A stretch of 64,000 nucleotides of DNA from Thermoleophilia bacterium (GTDB lineage: Bacteria > Actinomycetota > Thermoleophilia > Miltoncostaeales > Miltoncostaeaceae), in assembly GCA_028285405.1 (NCBI GenBank), contig JANQPH010000037.1:22962-86961 (forward strand), read 5' to 3'. Every line of letters begins with the position of its first letter. The stretch's first letter is position 1. The translations under genes were made by a program, and so were the position numbers. Positions 17,217-25,937 of the stretch are shown here, one piece after another. The notes under the pieces were generated by a model that was given only the letters and a program-made list of their open reading frames with translations, had not been told where the DNA came from and ran no database searches.

Positions 17217-19099
17217 GCCTGGAAGCGTGCCAGAGCCGTTGTCGGGAAGTAGAGCCGGTAGAGGTGGTAGTTGATCATGAAGTCGCCGGGAAAGCCGGTG
17301 GCGGTGAAGTGGCGCTCGTCCCACGATCCGTCGGGTCGTTGGGTGCCGACCAGGTGGCCGACCCCGCGCTCGACGCTCGGGTGGCCGGGGTCCGCCGCCA
17401 GCAGGCCGAGAAGCGCCCAGGCGGTCTGCGAGGGGGTCGAGTCGCCTCGGCCGATCCAGGCCGGGTCGGTGTAGCTGGCGACGCTCTCGCCCCATCCGCC
17501 GTCCGCGTTCTGGTGCTCCGCCAGCCAGCGGACGCCGCGCTGGACGGCCGGTGAGGTCGGGCGCTCGCCCGCGGCGATCAACGCCGGGAGCACCGCGCCG
17601 GTCCCATAGACGTGGTTCACGCCCCACCGGCCCCACCACGAGCCGTCCTCGCGCTGCTCTCGCAGGAGGTACTCGACGCCCCGCCGTACCGCCGGCGCGC
17701 TGGGTGGCAGCCCGCACTCGATCAGCGCCTCGATCGCGTGCGCCGACACGTCCTCGGTCGGCGGGTCGATCACCCAGCCGAAGTCGCAGACCGGAAGCTG
17801 CTTCATGATCGCCATGTCGTTGTCGACGTCGAAGGCGCCCCAGCCACCGTTCTTGGATTGCATGGCGAGGATCCAGTCGATGCCGCGCCGGATCGCCGGA
17901 TGGGTGGCGCCGACCCCGCTCTTTCGGAGCGCGATCATCACCTCGGCGGCGTCGTCGACGTCCGGGTACCACTGGTTCTCGAACTCGAACGACCAGCCCC
18001 CCGGGCGTCCTCGCTTGGGGATCTCCCACCAGTCCCCGTACCGACGGACCTCGCGCTCGAGCATCCAGTCGCGGGCGGCGGCCACGCTCGGCCGGCGGTC
18101 GTCGTAGCCGGCGTCGAGCAGGCCGATGGCCGCAAGCGCCGTGTCCCAGACGGGGGAGAGGCAGGCCTCGATTCGCAGGCGATCCCCGTCCTCGCGGCGG
18201 AACGTGCCGTCGAAGCCGGCCAGGCTGCGCTGGATGACCGGGTGATCGAGCGGCATCCCGAGCGTGTGGAGCGCGAGGATCGAGTAGACCCACGGCGGCT
18301 GGATCCCGCCCCACGACCCGTCGGCCTCCTGGCGCTCGGTGATCCAGCTCGCGACCCGCGCGTAGGCGCGCCGCCTGAGCGCCCTGTTGGGGTGGCGCCG
18401 GTACCAGCGGGCGAGCCGCTCCCCGCGGGCCAGCCACGGTGTCGCCCAGCCGGGTTCTGCCGGGGCGACCGGGGGCCCGGCACCGGGCGGCTCCACGAAG
18501 AGCTCGCGGGCGCTCACCGGCTGGGGGAAGGACGGCTGCTCGCTCATGACCACCATGAGGGCCACGAACGTCCCGCGTGCCCAGCAGGCGAACCGGTAGG
18601 CAGACAGGGGCGCCCGCGGGGGCAGGAGGATCATCTCGGGAGGGAGGGTCGGAAGCGCCGACCACGGGAACTCCCCCATCACCGCCAGCCACAGCCGGGT
18701 GAAGAAGCGAGCGCGGTTGGCGCCACCGAGCTCCAGGATCGCCTCCCGTGCGCGGCGCATCTCGGGGGCGTTTGCATCGACGCCGCACAGCTTCAGCGCG
18801 TAGTAGCACTCGACGCTGACCGACAGGTCTCCCGGGCCCGAGAACCAGACCCGCCACAGCCCGTCCTCGCATTGGGTCGCGAGGATCTCGTTGGCCATCC
18901 GACGCGTGTCGTCGGGCCGCTGCAGGCCGAGGGCCGAGACGAGGAACACGTGCTCGGCGGTCATCGTCGAGTTGGACTCGAGCTCACCCCACCAGAACCC
19001 GGACGGGTCCTGAATCCGCTCCAGGTGGTCGGTCGCGCGCCCGAGCGCGTCGCGAGCCGCGTCGTGCAGGCTGGGATGAGTGGTCGCGGTGGTGGTCAC
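17213..19099 (-). CDS. shc: Squalene-hopene cyclase
   Basis: The 628-residue class II triterpene cyclase turns squalene into hopene and hopanol at the membrane. The protonating DxDD motif is present as DVDD near residue 380. Several QW repeats are visible (for example GSWGGIQPPWVY, NGGWGAFD, ADGGWGES, DGSWDERHF), together with the GRWGVNHVYGTG block near the C-terminus. Length is normal for SHC. It overlaps hpnA upstream (ATGA) and hpnC downstream (GTGA). Confidence 0.96.
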   Translation of the reverse strand: MTTTATTHPSLHDAARDALGRATDHLERIQDPSGFWWGELESNSTMTAEHVFLVSALGLQRPDDTRRMANEILATQCEDGLWRVWFSGPGDLSVSVECYYALKLCGVDANAPEMRRAREAILELGGANRARFFTRLWLAVMGEFPWSALPTLPPEMILLPPRAPLSAYRFACWARGTFVALMVVMSEQPSFPQPVSARELFVEPPGAGPPVAPAEPGWATPWLARGERLARWYRRHPNRALRRRAYARVASWITERQEADGSWGGIQPPWVYSILALHTLGMPLDHPVIQRSLAGFDGTFRREDGDRLRIEACLSPVWDTALAAIGLLDAGYDDRRPSVAAARDWMLEREVRRYGDWWEIPKRGRPGGWSFEFENQWYPDVDDAAEVMIALRKSGVGATHPAIRRGIDWILAMQSKNGGWGAFDVDNDMAIMKQLPVCDFGWVIDPPTEDVSAHAIEALIECGLPPSAPAVRRGVEYLLREQREDGSWWGRWGVNHVYGTGAVLPALIAAGERPTSPAVQRGVRWLAEHQNADGGWGESVASYTDPAWIGRGDSTPSQTAWALLGLLAADPGHPSVERGVGHLVGTQRPDGSWDERHFTATGFPGDFMINYHLYRLYFPTTALARFQA

Positions 19100-20136
19100 C
19101 CTGCCGGTCCCCTCGCGATGCGCGCGGTGCCGTTGGGCGAGATCTTGTCAGCTGTGCCGTCGTTGTCGAGGTACCAGCCCACGGCCGCCTCGATCGCGGG
19201 TCGAGCGGGTCCGGGCGAGTAGCCGAGCTCGTTCCGCGCCCGCGCCGAGGACGCGTACATGGTCTTCCTGGCCATCAGCGCCCCGTCGAGCGGAGCGCGT
19301 GGCTCGCGCCCGAGCGCCCAGCCCTCGACCACCTCGTCGATCGCCGAGACGGCGATCGCCAGCGAGTGGGGGATGACGCGACTCGGCGCGGGTCTGCCGG
19401 CGGCCCGTGACGCGCTCGCGACGATGTCGGCCAGCGTCATGTCCTCCCCGCCGAGCACGTAGCGCCGCCCGGACGCCCCCCGCTCCAGGGCCAGCAGGTG
19501 TCCGATCGCCACGTCTTCTGCGGCGACGACGTTGAGCCCGGTGTCGACGACGGCCGGAAGGCGACCGAGCGCGGCGTCACGGATCACCCTGCCCGTGGGG
19601 GTCGGCCGCCAGTCACCCGCGCCGACCGGCGCCGTCGGGTTGACGATGACGGCGAAAAGGCCCTCCCGAGCGGCGTCGGCGACCATCAGCTCGGTGGCGA
19701 GCTTGGCGTGCTTGTACGCGCCGACGAGCTGCGTCGAGGCCAGCGGCGTCTCCTCGTCGCCCGGCTCGCCCGTGCCGGGCTGGCCGATCGTCGCCACAGA
19801 GGAGGTGTGGACGAGCGGAACCCGGGCGGCTCTGCACGCGGCCAACACGCTGGCGGTGGCGTCGACGTCGTCTCGAACCACCCTCGGACCCCGACGCCGC
19901 GACAGCGTGTACGTGGCTGCCACGTGGAAGACGGCGTCGCACCCGCCGGTGGCGTCCGCAACCGCGCGCCGATCCCGGAGGTCCGCGGCGACTGGCTCGA
20001 CACCGTGTGGCAGGTGGGTGAACGACTCGCCGTCCGAGCGGGCCAGCCCGCGCACGGTCCAGCCGGCATCGAGCAGCGCCGCGACGACGTGTCCGGCGAG
20101 GAAGCCTCCGGCACCGGTGACGAGCGCGGTGCTCAT
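19096..20136 (-). CDS. hpnA: HpnA, hopanoid-associated NAD-dependent epimerase/dehydratase
   Basis: The 346-residue extended short-chain dehydrogenase has the NAD-binding motif TGAGGFLAG at residues 7-15 and the catalytic YKHAK near residue 140, preceded by TSSVATIG. It belongs to the HpnA-type sugar epimerase group found in hopanoid clusters, where it is thought to act in side-chain modification. It overlaps hpnG and shc by 4 nt at its two ends. Confidence 0.87.
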   Translation of the reverse strand: MSTALVTGAGGFLAGHVVAALLDAGWTVRGLARSDGESFTHLPHGVEPVAADLRDRRAVADATGGCDAVFHVAATYTLSRRRGPRVVRDDVDATASVLAACRAARVPLVHTSSVATIGQPGTGEPGDEETPLASTQLVGAYKHAKLATELMVADAAREGLFAVIVNPTAPVGAGDWRPTPTGRVIRDAALGRLPAVVDTGLNVVAAEDVAIGHLLALERGASGRRYVLGGEDMTLADIVASASRAAGRPAPSRVIPHSLAIAVSAIDEVVEGWALGREPRAPLDGALMARKTMYASSARARNELGYSPGPARPAIEAAVGWYLDNDGTADKISPNGTARIARGPAG

Positions 20137-20780
20137 CCGGCGCCCGCCGTCAGCTGGCGGATCGCCCGGCGCAGCGCCAGCATCGCGCGCGCGGCGCCTG
20201 CCCCCAGGCGGGCGAGGTCGGGCAGATCGCCCGGTCGGATCGCCCCGAGTCGGAGCTCACCAGACGCGTCGATCGCGTCCGGGAGCCGCGTGTGCTCGGC
20301 ATCTGAGACCGCGCGCACCGCCGCGAAGGGGATGTCCGCCCGAGCGGCGGCGTCCGCGATCGCCGCCGACTCCATGTCGATGGCGATGCTCGGGCTGGCG
20401 CGCCGCTCGGAGGGCGTTCGGGCGACCTGCGCGCGTGACTCGAGGGCGCCTCGCCGACCGGGCACGCGTGCGCACAGGCCGGCATCGCACCCGAGCGTTC
20501 GCCCGGACTCGGCGTCGACCACCTCCGTGGCCACGATCACGTCGCCGGGCGACAGGTCCGGGTCGGCCCCGCCGCAGAAGCCCACCGAGACGAGCGCGCC
20601 CGCCCCGGCCGAGATGGCCCGCTCAGCTCCGGCACGCCCCCTCGCCATGCCGGCTCCGGTGCGTGCGAGGAGCACGCCGTCACCGGTCATGCCGGCGAGG
20701 GCCATCCGCTCCAGCGGTAGCGCACACAGCAGCGCAATCGGTGTGCCGCCGGGGCGTGCCACCGGCGGCGACTCCGTCAC
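20133..20780 (-). CDS. hpnG: HpnG, adenosylhopane nucleosidase (phosphorylase family)
   Basis: The 215-residue protein of the nucleoside phosphorylase/MTAN fold releases adenine from adenosylhopane to give ribosylhopane. Motifs are VSVGFCGGADPDLSPGDVIV near residue 65 and IDMESAAIADAA near residue 135, the latter being the family's catalytic purine-binding segment. The start is GTG 20780, overlapping the hpnH stop by 4 nt. Its position directly after hpnH matches the pathway order. Confidence 0.87.
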   Translation of the reverse strand: MTESPPVARPGGTPIALLCALPLERMALAGMTGDGVLLARTGAGMARGRAGAERAISAGAGALVSVGFCGGADPDLSPGDVIVATEVVDAESGRTLGCDAGLCARVPGRRGALESRAQVARTPSERRASPSIAIDMESAAIADAAARADIPFAAVRAVSDAEHTRLPDAIDASGELRLGAIRPGDLPDLARLGAGAARAMLALRRAIRQLTAGAG

Positions 20781-21787
20781 GAGCGTGCCAGCGCCACCAG
20801 GTCGCGGGGGCTGGAGAACGAGTCGAGGATCGTGCTCGCCTCGTATCCGCAGTGCATCAGGCAGTTGGCGCAGCGGGGGTCGCGGTCGGTGCCGTACGCG
20901 TCCCAATCGGTCTCGTCGTAGAGCTCCTTCAAGCTGGACACGTGCTTGTCGGCCAGCAGATAACAAGGGCTCCGCCATCCTTCGACCGTGTACGTGGGCA
21001 TCGCCCACGCCGTGCAGCGGTACTCGCGCTTGCCCTGTAGGAACTCGTGGAACAGTGGGTTGTTGTAGAACGGCACGTCCATCCCGAGCTCGTCACAACG
21101 GTCGTGCACTTCCGAATAGAGCGCCTGTGACTCCTGCCGCGCGAGGAACTGCTCTCTGTCGCTCACGCTGTCGTAGTCAAAGCCCGGCGCCGTGATGCAC
21201 CCCTCGACGCCCATGTCCTTGAGGAACGCGAAGAGCTCGACGTACTCTTCGGCCGGCGTGCCGCGGAAGATCGTGGTGTTCGTGCAGACGCGATACCCGA
21301 GGGCGATCGCCTCTTTCATGTAGGTCGTCGCCTTGTCGAAGACACCCTCGCGGGCGACCGCGTGGTCGTGCACTTCGCGCATCCCGTCGATGTGCACGAC
21401 GAACGAGAACCGATCGGATGGCGGGATCTTGCCGAAGGCCTTGTTCATGAGCAGCCCGTTCGTACACATGTAGACGAAGCGGCCCTGCGCCTGGATCCCG
21501 AGAACGATCTCGTCGATCTGCTTGTGGATCATCGGCTCGCCGCCCGGGATGTTCACGATCGGCGCTCCGGCCTCCTCGGCCACGCGCAAGCATTCGTCCA
21601 CCGACATTCGCTTGTCGAAGACGTCGGCGTACTCGCGGATCCGCCCGCAGCCATGACACTCGAGGTTGCAGATCTCGAGCGGCTCGAGCATGAGCGTGAC
21701 CGGGAACCGGTCGCTGCGCTCGATCAGGCGTTTCTTGACCAGGTATGTCGCCATGCCGAGCTCGAGTGCTTTTGGTCGGTGCGACAC
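20777..21787 (-). CDS. hpnH: HpnH, radical SAM adenosylhopane synthase
   Basis: The 336-residue radical SAM enzyme attaches a 5-prime-deoxyadenosyl group to hopene, the first step of extended hopanoids. The [4Fe-4S] motif CxxxCxxC is at Cys40, Cys44 and Cys47. NIPGGEPMIH and the C-terminal cysteine cluster (CANCLMHCGYE) match HpnH. The start GTG 21787 has GGGAG 7 nt upstream. It is the first gene of the seven-gene hopanoid operon. Confidence 0.94.
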   Translation of the reverse strand: MSHRPKALELGMATYLVKKRLIERSDRFPVTLMLEPLEICNLECHGCGRIREYADVFDKRMSVDECLRVAEEAGAPIVNIPGGEPMIHKQIDEIVLGIQAQGRFVYMCTNGLLMNKAFGKIPPSDRFSFVVHIDGMREVHDHAVAREGVFDKATTYMKEAIALGYRVCTNTTIFRGTPAEEYVELFAFLKDMGVEGCITAPGFDYDSVSDREQFLARQESQALYSEVHDRCDELGMDVPFYNNPLFHEFLQGKREYRCTAWAMPTYTVEGWRSPCYLLADKHVSSLKELYDETDWDAYGTDRDPRCANCLMHCGYEASTILDSFSSPRDLVALARS

Positions 21788-21825
21788 GCGTCAACTCCCG
21801 TCGTCGGTGTGCCTGCGCACGGCGC

Positions 21826-21855
21826 ACGCTAACCCACGAACGCCGCCTTGGCCAA
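21826..21855 (-). promoter_or_regulatory. Candidate promoter of the hopanoid operon
   Basis: On the minus strand, TTGGCC (21855-21850) and TAGCGT (21831-21826) are 18 bp apart. This is a plausible but weak vegetative promoter about 40 nt upstream of the hpnH start. The -35 box lies within the palindrome TTGGCCAA. Confidence 0.4.
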
Positions 21856-21875
21856 GCGGGTTCCCCTCGTTGCGC

Positions 21876-22739
21876 TCAGTTGTCGCGCGCATAGACGAGG
21901 TCCGTGATGTCGATGAGCTCGGCGACGTCGCCGGGGATCGTCTCGAGTAGCGCCCGCGCACGTCCATGGGTCTGCTCGGCGAGCGCACGCGCGCCGGCGA
22001 GCCCGTGCAGCGAGACGTAGGTGACCTTGCCCCTGCGTGCGTCGGCCCCCACGGCCTTGCCGAGATCCTCCTCGGTGCCCGCCACGTCCAGGATGTCGTC
22101 GACGATCTGGAACAGCAGTCCCAGCTCGCGTGCGAACGCGCGGTAGGCCGCATCGACTTCCGGGGCCGGCGGCGACAGCGCGAGGCCGCAGTGCACGGCT
22201 GCGGCCATCAGCCGTCCGGTCTTGAGCGCGTGCACCCGGGCCAGCGCCTCGGGGGACTCACGACCCGCATCGTTCAGGTCCAGGTACTGCCCTCCGACCA
22301 TGCCGGTGACTCCGGTCGCGAGGCTCAGCTCGGCGAGGATCCTGACCTTGACGGCCGGGCCGCCCTCCTGGCGCTCGCAGACCAGCCGAACGGCCTCGGC
22401 GAACAGCGCGTCCCCCGCGAGGATCGCGGTGTCCTCGCCATAGACCACGTGGCAGGTCGGCCGCCCGCGCCGGAGGTCGTCGTCGTCCATCGCGGGCAGG
22501 TCGTCGTGGATCAGCGAGTAGGTGTGGATCAGCTCCAGCGCGGCTGCGCTCGGCAGCATCCGCTCGGCCGGCTCGCCCAAGCTCGCGGCGGTGGCGAGGC
22601 AGAGCACCGGACGGATGCGCTTGCCGCCGGCCAGGAGCGAGTGCCGCATCGCATCGACGAGGCCTTCCGTGCCCTCGGCGTCGGCGGCGTCGCGTGGATC
22701 GGTGGACGCGAAGTCCAGCGCGGCCAGGTAGTCGTCCAC
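21876..22739 (-). CDS. Polyprenyl diphosphate synthase (farnesyl/geranylgeranyl type)
   Basis: The 287-residue short-chain trans-prenyltransferase has both aspartate-rich motifs: FARM IHDDLPAMDDDDLRRG near residue 78 and SARM FQIVDDILDVAG near residue 210. The two residues inserted within the first motif match the bacterial FPP synthase type. It probably makes the farnesyl diphosphate used by HpnD/HpnC and lies just upstream of the hopanoid operon on the same strand. GTG 22739 is the best available start; homologous-looking residues continue upstream without another start codon. Confidence 0.88.
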   Translation of the reverse strand: MDDYLAALDFASTDPRDAADAEGTEGLVDAMRHSLLAGGKRIRPVLCLATAASLGEPAERMLPSAAALELIHTYSLIHDDLPAMDDDDLRRGRPTCHVVYGEDTAILAGDALFAEAVRLVCERQEGGPAVKVRILAELSLATGVTGMVGGQYLDLNDAGRESPEALARVHALKTGRLMAAAVHCGLALSPPAPEVDAAYRAFARELGLLFQIVDDILDVAGTEEDLGKAVGADARRGKVTYVSLHGLAGARALAEQTHGRARALLETIPGDVAELIDITDLVYARDN

Positions 22740-22929
22740 CAGCTCCCGCAGCCGCTCCGGATAGCGGGCGCGCGGGGGGGCCGCCGCCGAGTCGATGTGT
22801 CCAAGCTGTGGCGAGTCAGGCTCCCGCGCCGATGGTGACGAGGATTCTCACGCGTGCGCCGGGGATGCTCTCACACGCTCCGGCGCAATTCGTTGCCATG
22901 TCACCCGCCGGCCGTCGGGCGCTCCGGCC

Positions 22930-23349
22930 TCAACCGACGTTCTTGTCCATCCACCGGCGCAGCTTGTCGAACTGCTCCGATTGCTCGCGGAGCTCGCCGA
23001 GCTCCTTCTCCTGACGGCGCACGGCCGCCGACAGCTCGTCGAGCGCGTCCTTCGCGTTCGCCAGCGCCGTGTCGATGTCGGTCGAGCCGGCGCGGCCACG
23101 GCCGCGGCCTCGCCGCCCACCCCGGCTCTTGCGCGGCTGGAGGGCCGCTCCTCGTTGCCGGGCGACCCGGTAGTAGTTCGCCGCCACGGTGCCGGCGCGC
23201 CGGCCGGTGTCCTCGGAGATTCGCTGGAACGCCTGCGTACGGGTGAGGCCTTGCTCGCGCATGATGCGCTCGACCTGCTCGAAGATCTCGACCCCGACGC
23301 GACCGCGGGGCGGCTCGCCCCCGTTCGTGTCATCTGCCGAATCGCTCAT
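22930..23349 (-). CDS. Small basic HTH/coiled-coil protein, putative DNA-binding
   Basis: The 139-residue protein has three parts. An N-terminal helix-turn-helix-like segment comes first (residues about 20-60, FEQVERIMREQGLTRTQAFQ). A very basic Arg/Gly stretch follows (RKSRGGRRGRGRGRAG). The C-terminus is a coiled coil (LDELSAAVRRQEKELGELRE). This suggests a nucleoid-associated or DNA-binding role, which is inference. The start ATG 23349 has GGAG 10 nt upstream. About 190 nt with no feature separate it from the prenyltransferase gene downstream. Confidence 0.7.
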   Translation of the reverse strand: MSDSADDTNGGEPPRGRVGVEIFEQVERIMREQGLTRTQAFQRISEDTGRRAGTVAANYYRVARQRGAALQPRKSRGGRRGRGRGRAGSTDIDTALANAKDALDELSAAVRRQEKELGELREQSEQFDKLRRWMDKNVG

Positions 23350-23502
23350 CGTGTTGGCTCCTCTATAGCGGGCAGGGCGCACGATATATGCACGAGGGGA
23401 CGGCCTGAGTTAGGTGGGGTCGCGCCGTGCCGATCTTCTCCGTCGGTATGTACTTCGGCCTCGATCCACGCACCGATCTACTCGAGCGGGGAGGGCTTCG
23501 GC

Positions 23503-24690
23503 CTAGCTTCGGAAGACCGCCATGGTCGCGGTGAACCCGTGGAGGAAGTTCCTCCCGCCCACGGGTCCGATCTCGCCGTTGCAGAACATGCCCGCCAGGG
23601 CCGGTCCCGACAGCGACTCGCTGACGGCGGCCGCGTCGTGGTCCGGGGCTCCGAACATGCGGGTCCCGCGACCGTTGCACGTGAAGACCAGGGCTCCGGC
23701 GGCGGGTCCTCCCAGCCGTCCCCGAGCCCGGCTGAGCGCCTCGTTCAGGTCCTCGGTCGCCGAGGTCGCGTCACGCACGTGAAAGCGAAGCGTCTGCCCG
23801 ACCCGGACCTGCTCGCCGATGACGAGCGTTCCCTGGGACGGGTCCGCGCCGTGGATGCCTCGGATCAGGAAGTCGCCTCGCTCGTAGTCCGGCTGGTTCT
23901 CGTCGATCACGACGCCGGCCAGCAGGCCGCCCTGGGCCAGGGAGCGCTCGCGGTCGGTGAGCCCGGCGATCACCGCGTCGAGCTTTTCTGTCGCCGGCGC
24001 GCCGGCGAGCTCGTGGATCAGCGAGCCGTCGGCGTCGGTCACGACCATCTCGGGGCCGATCGGGGCGCAGCCCTGGCTCACGACCGGGGTCATGTCGGCT
24101 CCGACGAGCGCCACGCCGACGGCGCCCTCTCGCACGACGGCGCCGTCGGAGAACAGCACGTGCTCGCCGGGGCCGTGGCCGCCAGAGGCAAGCCCCCCGA
24201 CGACCGTCGGCGGCGTCTCGGCCCGGTTCATCTGCGCGAGCAGACCGTCGACGGGGAAGCTGAAGGGGTCCGCCACCAGCAGCGCCGGCGACGCCTCGTG
24301 CAGCGGGATCTCGGAATGGTCGACGATCGCGATCCGGTTGTCGTCCTCTTGGGTCGCCAGCAGCCGCAGCGGCGCGGGGGTCACTCCCGGAAGGTGCGCC
24401 GCCCACAGTGACAGGGCGCCCTCGTCCTCGAGCTCGCGATCTCCGGCCAGCGGTGTCTCGGTCATCGCGCCGATCATGTGCTGGGGGCCGAGGCCCAGCT
24501 GGATCTCCTCCGCCAGCCCGGCCGCCTCGTCGCACAGGTCCGGCGTCGCGAAGACGACCACGACCGTCGGCGCCCGCCCCTCGAGCTGGGCGCGGACCTG
24601 CTCGACCGCGTCTCGAGCCGCGTCGAGCGGGTCGGTCTCGGTCGAGACGCCGGCGGCGAACGACGAGGACGCGCGGGTGGCGCCGCTCAC
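23503..24690 (-). CDS. FIST domain protein
   Basis: The 395-residue protein has FIST_N followed by FIST_C domains. Typical features are VVVVFATPDLCDEA near residue 40, VGGLASGG near 180, and the C-terminal ALVFTCNGRGTRMFG and FCNGEIGPVGGRNFLHGFT. FIST domains are predicted small-ligand sensor modules, normally linked to signalling. Here the protein is stand-alone. The GTG 24690 start overlaps the stop of the upstream DUF2007-like gene by 4 nt, so the two are coupled. Confidence 0.87.
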   Translation of the reverse strand: MSGATRASSSFAAGVSTETDPLDAARDAVEQVRAQLEGRAPTVVVVFATPDLCDEAAGLAEEIQLGLGPQHMIGAMTETPLAGDRELEDEGALSLWAAHLPGVTPAPLRLLATQEDDNRIAIVDHSEIPLHEASPALLVADPFSFPVDGLLAQMNRAETPPTVVGGLASGGHGPGEHVLFSDGAVVREGAVGVALVGADMTPVVSQGCAPIGPEMVVTDADGSLIHELAGAPATEKLDAVIAGLTDRERSLAQGGLLAGVVIDENQPDYERGDFLIRGIHGADPSQGTLVIGEQVRVGQTLRFHVRDATSATEDLNEALSRARGRLGGPAAGALVFTCNGRGTRMFGAPDHDAAAVSESLSGPALAGMFCNGEIGPVGGRNFLHGFTATMAVFRS

Positions 24691-25031
24691 CGGTCCGACC
24701 CGAATCGTCCGTCGTCGACCGGACCCTCGTTCCACCAGTCGTCGCCGTCGTCGAGGTCGGGTCCGGCATCGCCGCCGCCGGGGTGCGGGTCGAGGAGGGC
24801 CCGTGCCTCGAGCGCGCGGTCCGAGGGCACCAGCACCTCTCTCGGGCCGCCGGCGAGCATCTCGGGCACGTCCATGGTGGTGCGCCGCACGAGCGCCGGG
24901 ATGTCGAGCTCCTTGAGGTGCATGACGATCAGGTCGGCCTCGGGCTCGTGTCGCGCGAACGCGACCCGCTCCCAGGTCACCTTGGGAGGCCGCGGACGGT
25001 CCTTTCGGCGACGAAACAGGCCCACGAGCAC
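24687..25031 (-). CDS. DUF2007-like putative signal-transducing protein
   Basis: The 114-residue protein has a small alpha/beta fold. It contains VAFARHEPEADLIVMHLKEL and DRALEARALLDPH, as in the DUF2007 family of putative prokaryotic signal-transducing proteins. The tail is acidic. The partner is probably the FIST protein, whose start it overlaps. Assignment rests on remembered family features. Confidence 0.65.
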   Translation of the reverse strand: MLVGLFRRRKDRPRPPKVTWERVAFARHEPEADLIVMHLKELDIPALVRRTTMDVPEMLAGGPREVLVPSDRALEARALLDPHPGGGDAGPDLDDGDDWWNEGPVDDGRFGSDR

Positions 25032-25073
25032 ACGTTAGTACGCACGTCGAGGCGGGCCGCCGGGGTCCGTCGA

Positions 25074-25859
25074 CTAGAACGACGACATCGCCGGGCCCCG
25101 GGGCGTTGGCGGTGGGCGGCCCACCAGGAACGGCTTGATCAGGAGCATTCCGGCGACGAATCCGCCGATGTGCGCAAAGAACGCGATGCCTCCGCCCCCC
25201 GCGGTGGCCGACTCGCCCAGGAACAGGAACTGCAGCGCGAAGTAGATCCCCAACCAGATCCAGGCCGGGATCTTGAACGGCAGGAAGAAGAACGGCAGCA
25301 CGATCGTCCAGACCCAGACCCGGGGATACAGGACCAGGTAGGCGCCGAGGATCCCCGATATCGCCCCGGACGCGCCGATGACCGGGATGTCGGACGAGGG
25401 GTCCGCGAGCGCCTGGACGAGGCCGGCCACCGCGCCGCACAGCAGATAGAAGGGCAGGAACCGCAGCCGCCCCAGGCGGTCCTCGATGTTGTTCCCGAAG
25501 ACCCAGAGGAACAGCATGTTGAATGCCAGATGCCAGATGTCTCCGTGCAGGAACTGGCTCGAGAGCAGCCCCAGGAGCCGCGGCTGCTCCTGGTTCACCT
25601 CGAGGCAGGTGACCGCTTCGCCGCCGGCCCCGTCGGCAGCCGGGCGCCCGCCCTCGATCAGGTGGGCTGGGACCAGGCCGTACTCGCAGACGATCGCCTG
25701 CTGGCTATCGAGCTCGCCGCCCGACGGGCGGAATCCGACTCCGTCCGCGTCGATCTGGAGGAGCTGTAGCCCGAAGTAGACGACCACGTTCGCGACGATC
25801 AGCCCGATCGTCAGGACCGGGGTCCGGTGCAGCGGGTTCTTGTCGTGGAGCGGGATCAC
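25074..25859 (-). CDS. Rhomboid-family intramembrane serine protease
   Basis: The 261-residue polytopic membrane protease has catalytic serine in GASGAISG (about residue 162) and catalytic histidine in FFAHIGGF (about residue 235). Conserved HLAFNMLFLWVFG supplies the asparagine-containing helix. About six to seven transmembrane helices are seen. A roughly 60-residue loop with two cysteines lies after the first helix, as in many actinobacterial rhomboids. Natural substrates are unknown. Confidence 0.92.
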   Translation of the reverse strand: MIPLHDKNPLHRTPVLTIGLIVANVVVYFGLQLLQIDADGVGFRPSGGELDSQQAIVCEYGLVPAHLIEGGRPAADGAGGEAVTCLEVNQEQPRLLGLLSSQFLHGDIWHLAFNMLFLWVFGNNIEDRLGRLRFLPFYLLCGAVAGLVQALADPSSDIPVIGASGAISGILGAYLVLYPRVWVWTIVLPFFFLPFKIPAWIWLGIYFALQFLFLGESATAGGGGIAFFAHIGGFVAGMLLIKPFLVGRPPPTPRGPAMSSF

Positions 25860-25937
25860 GCCGGTCGAGCCGCCATGGAGTCGCCGGGGCCGTGGCGCGA
25901 GCTTGCCGGGTCCGGGCCCCCAGGGCCCGCCTCGCTG

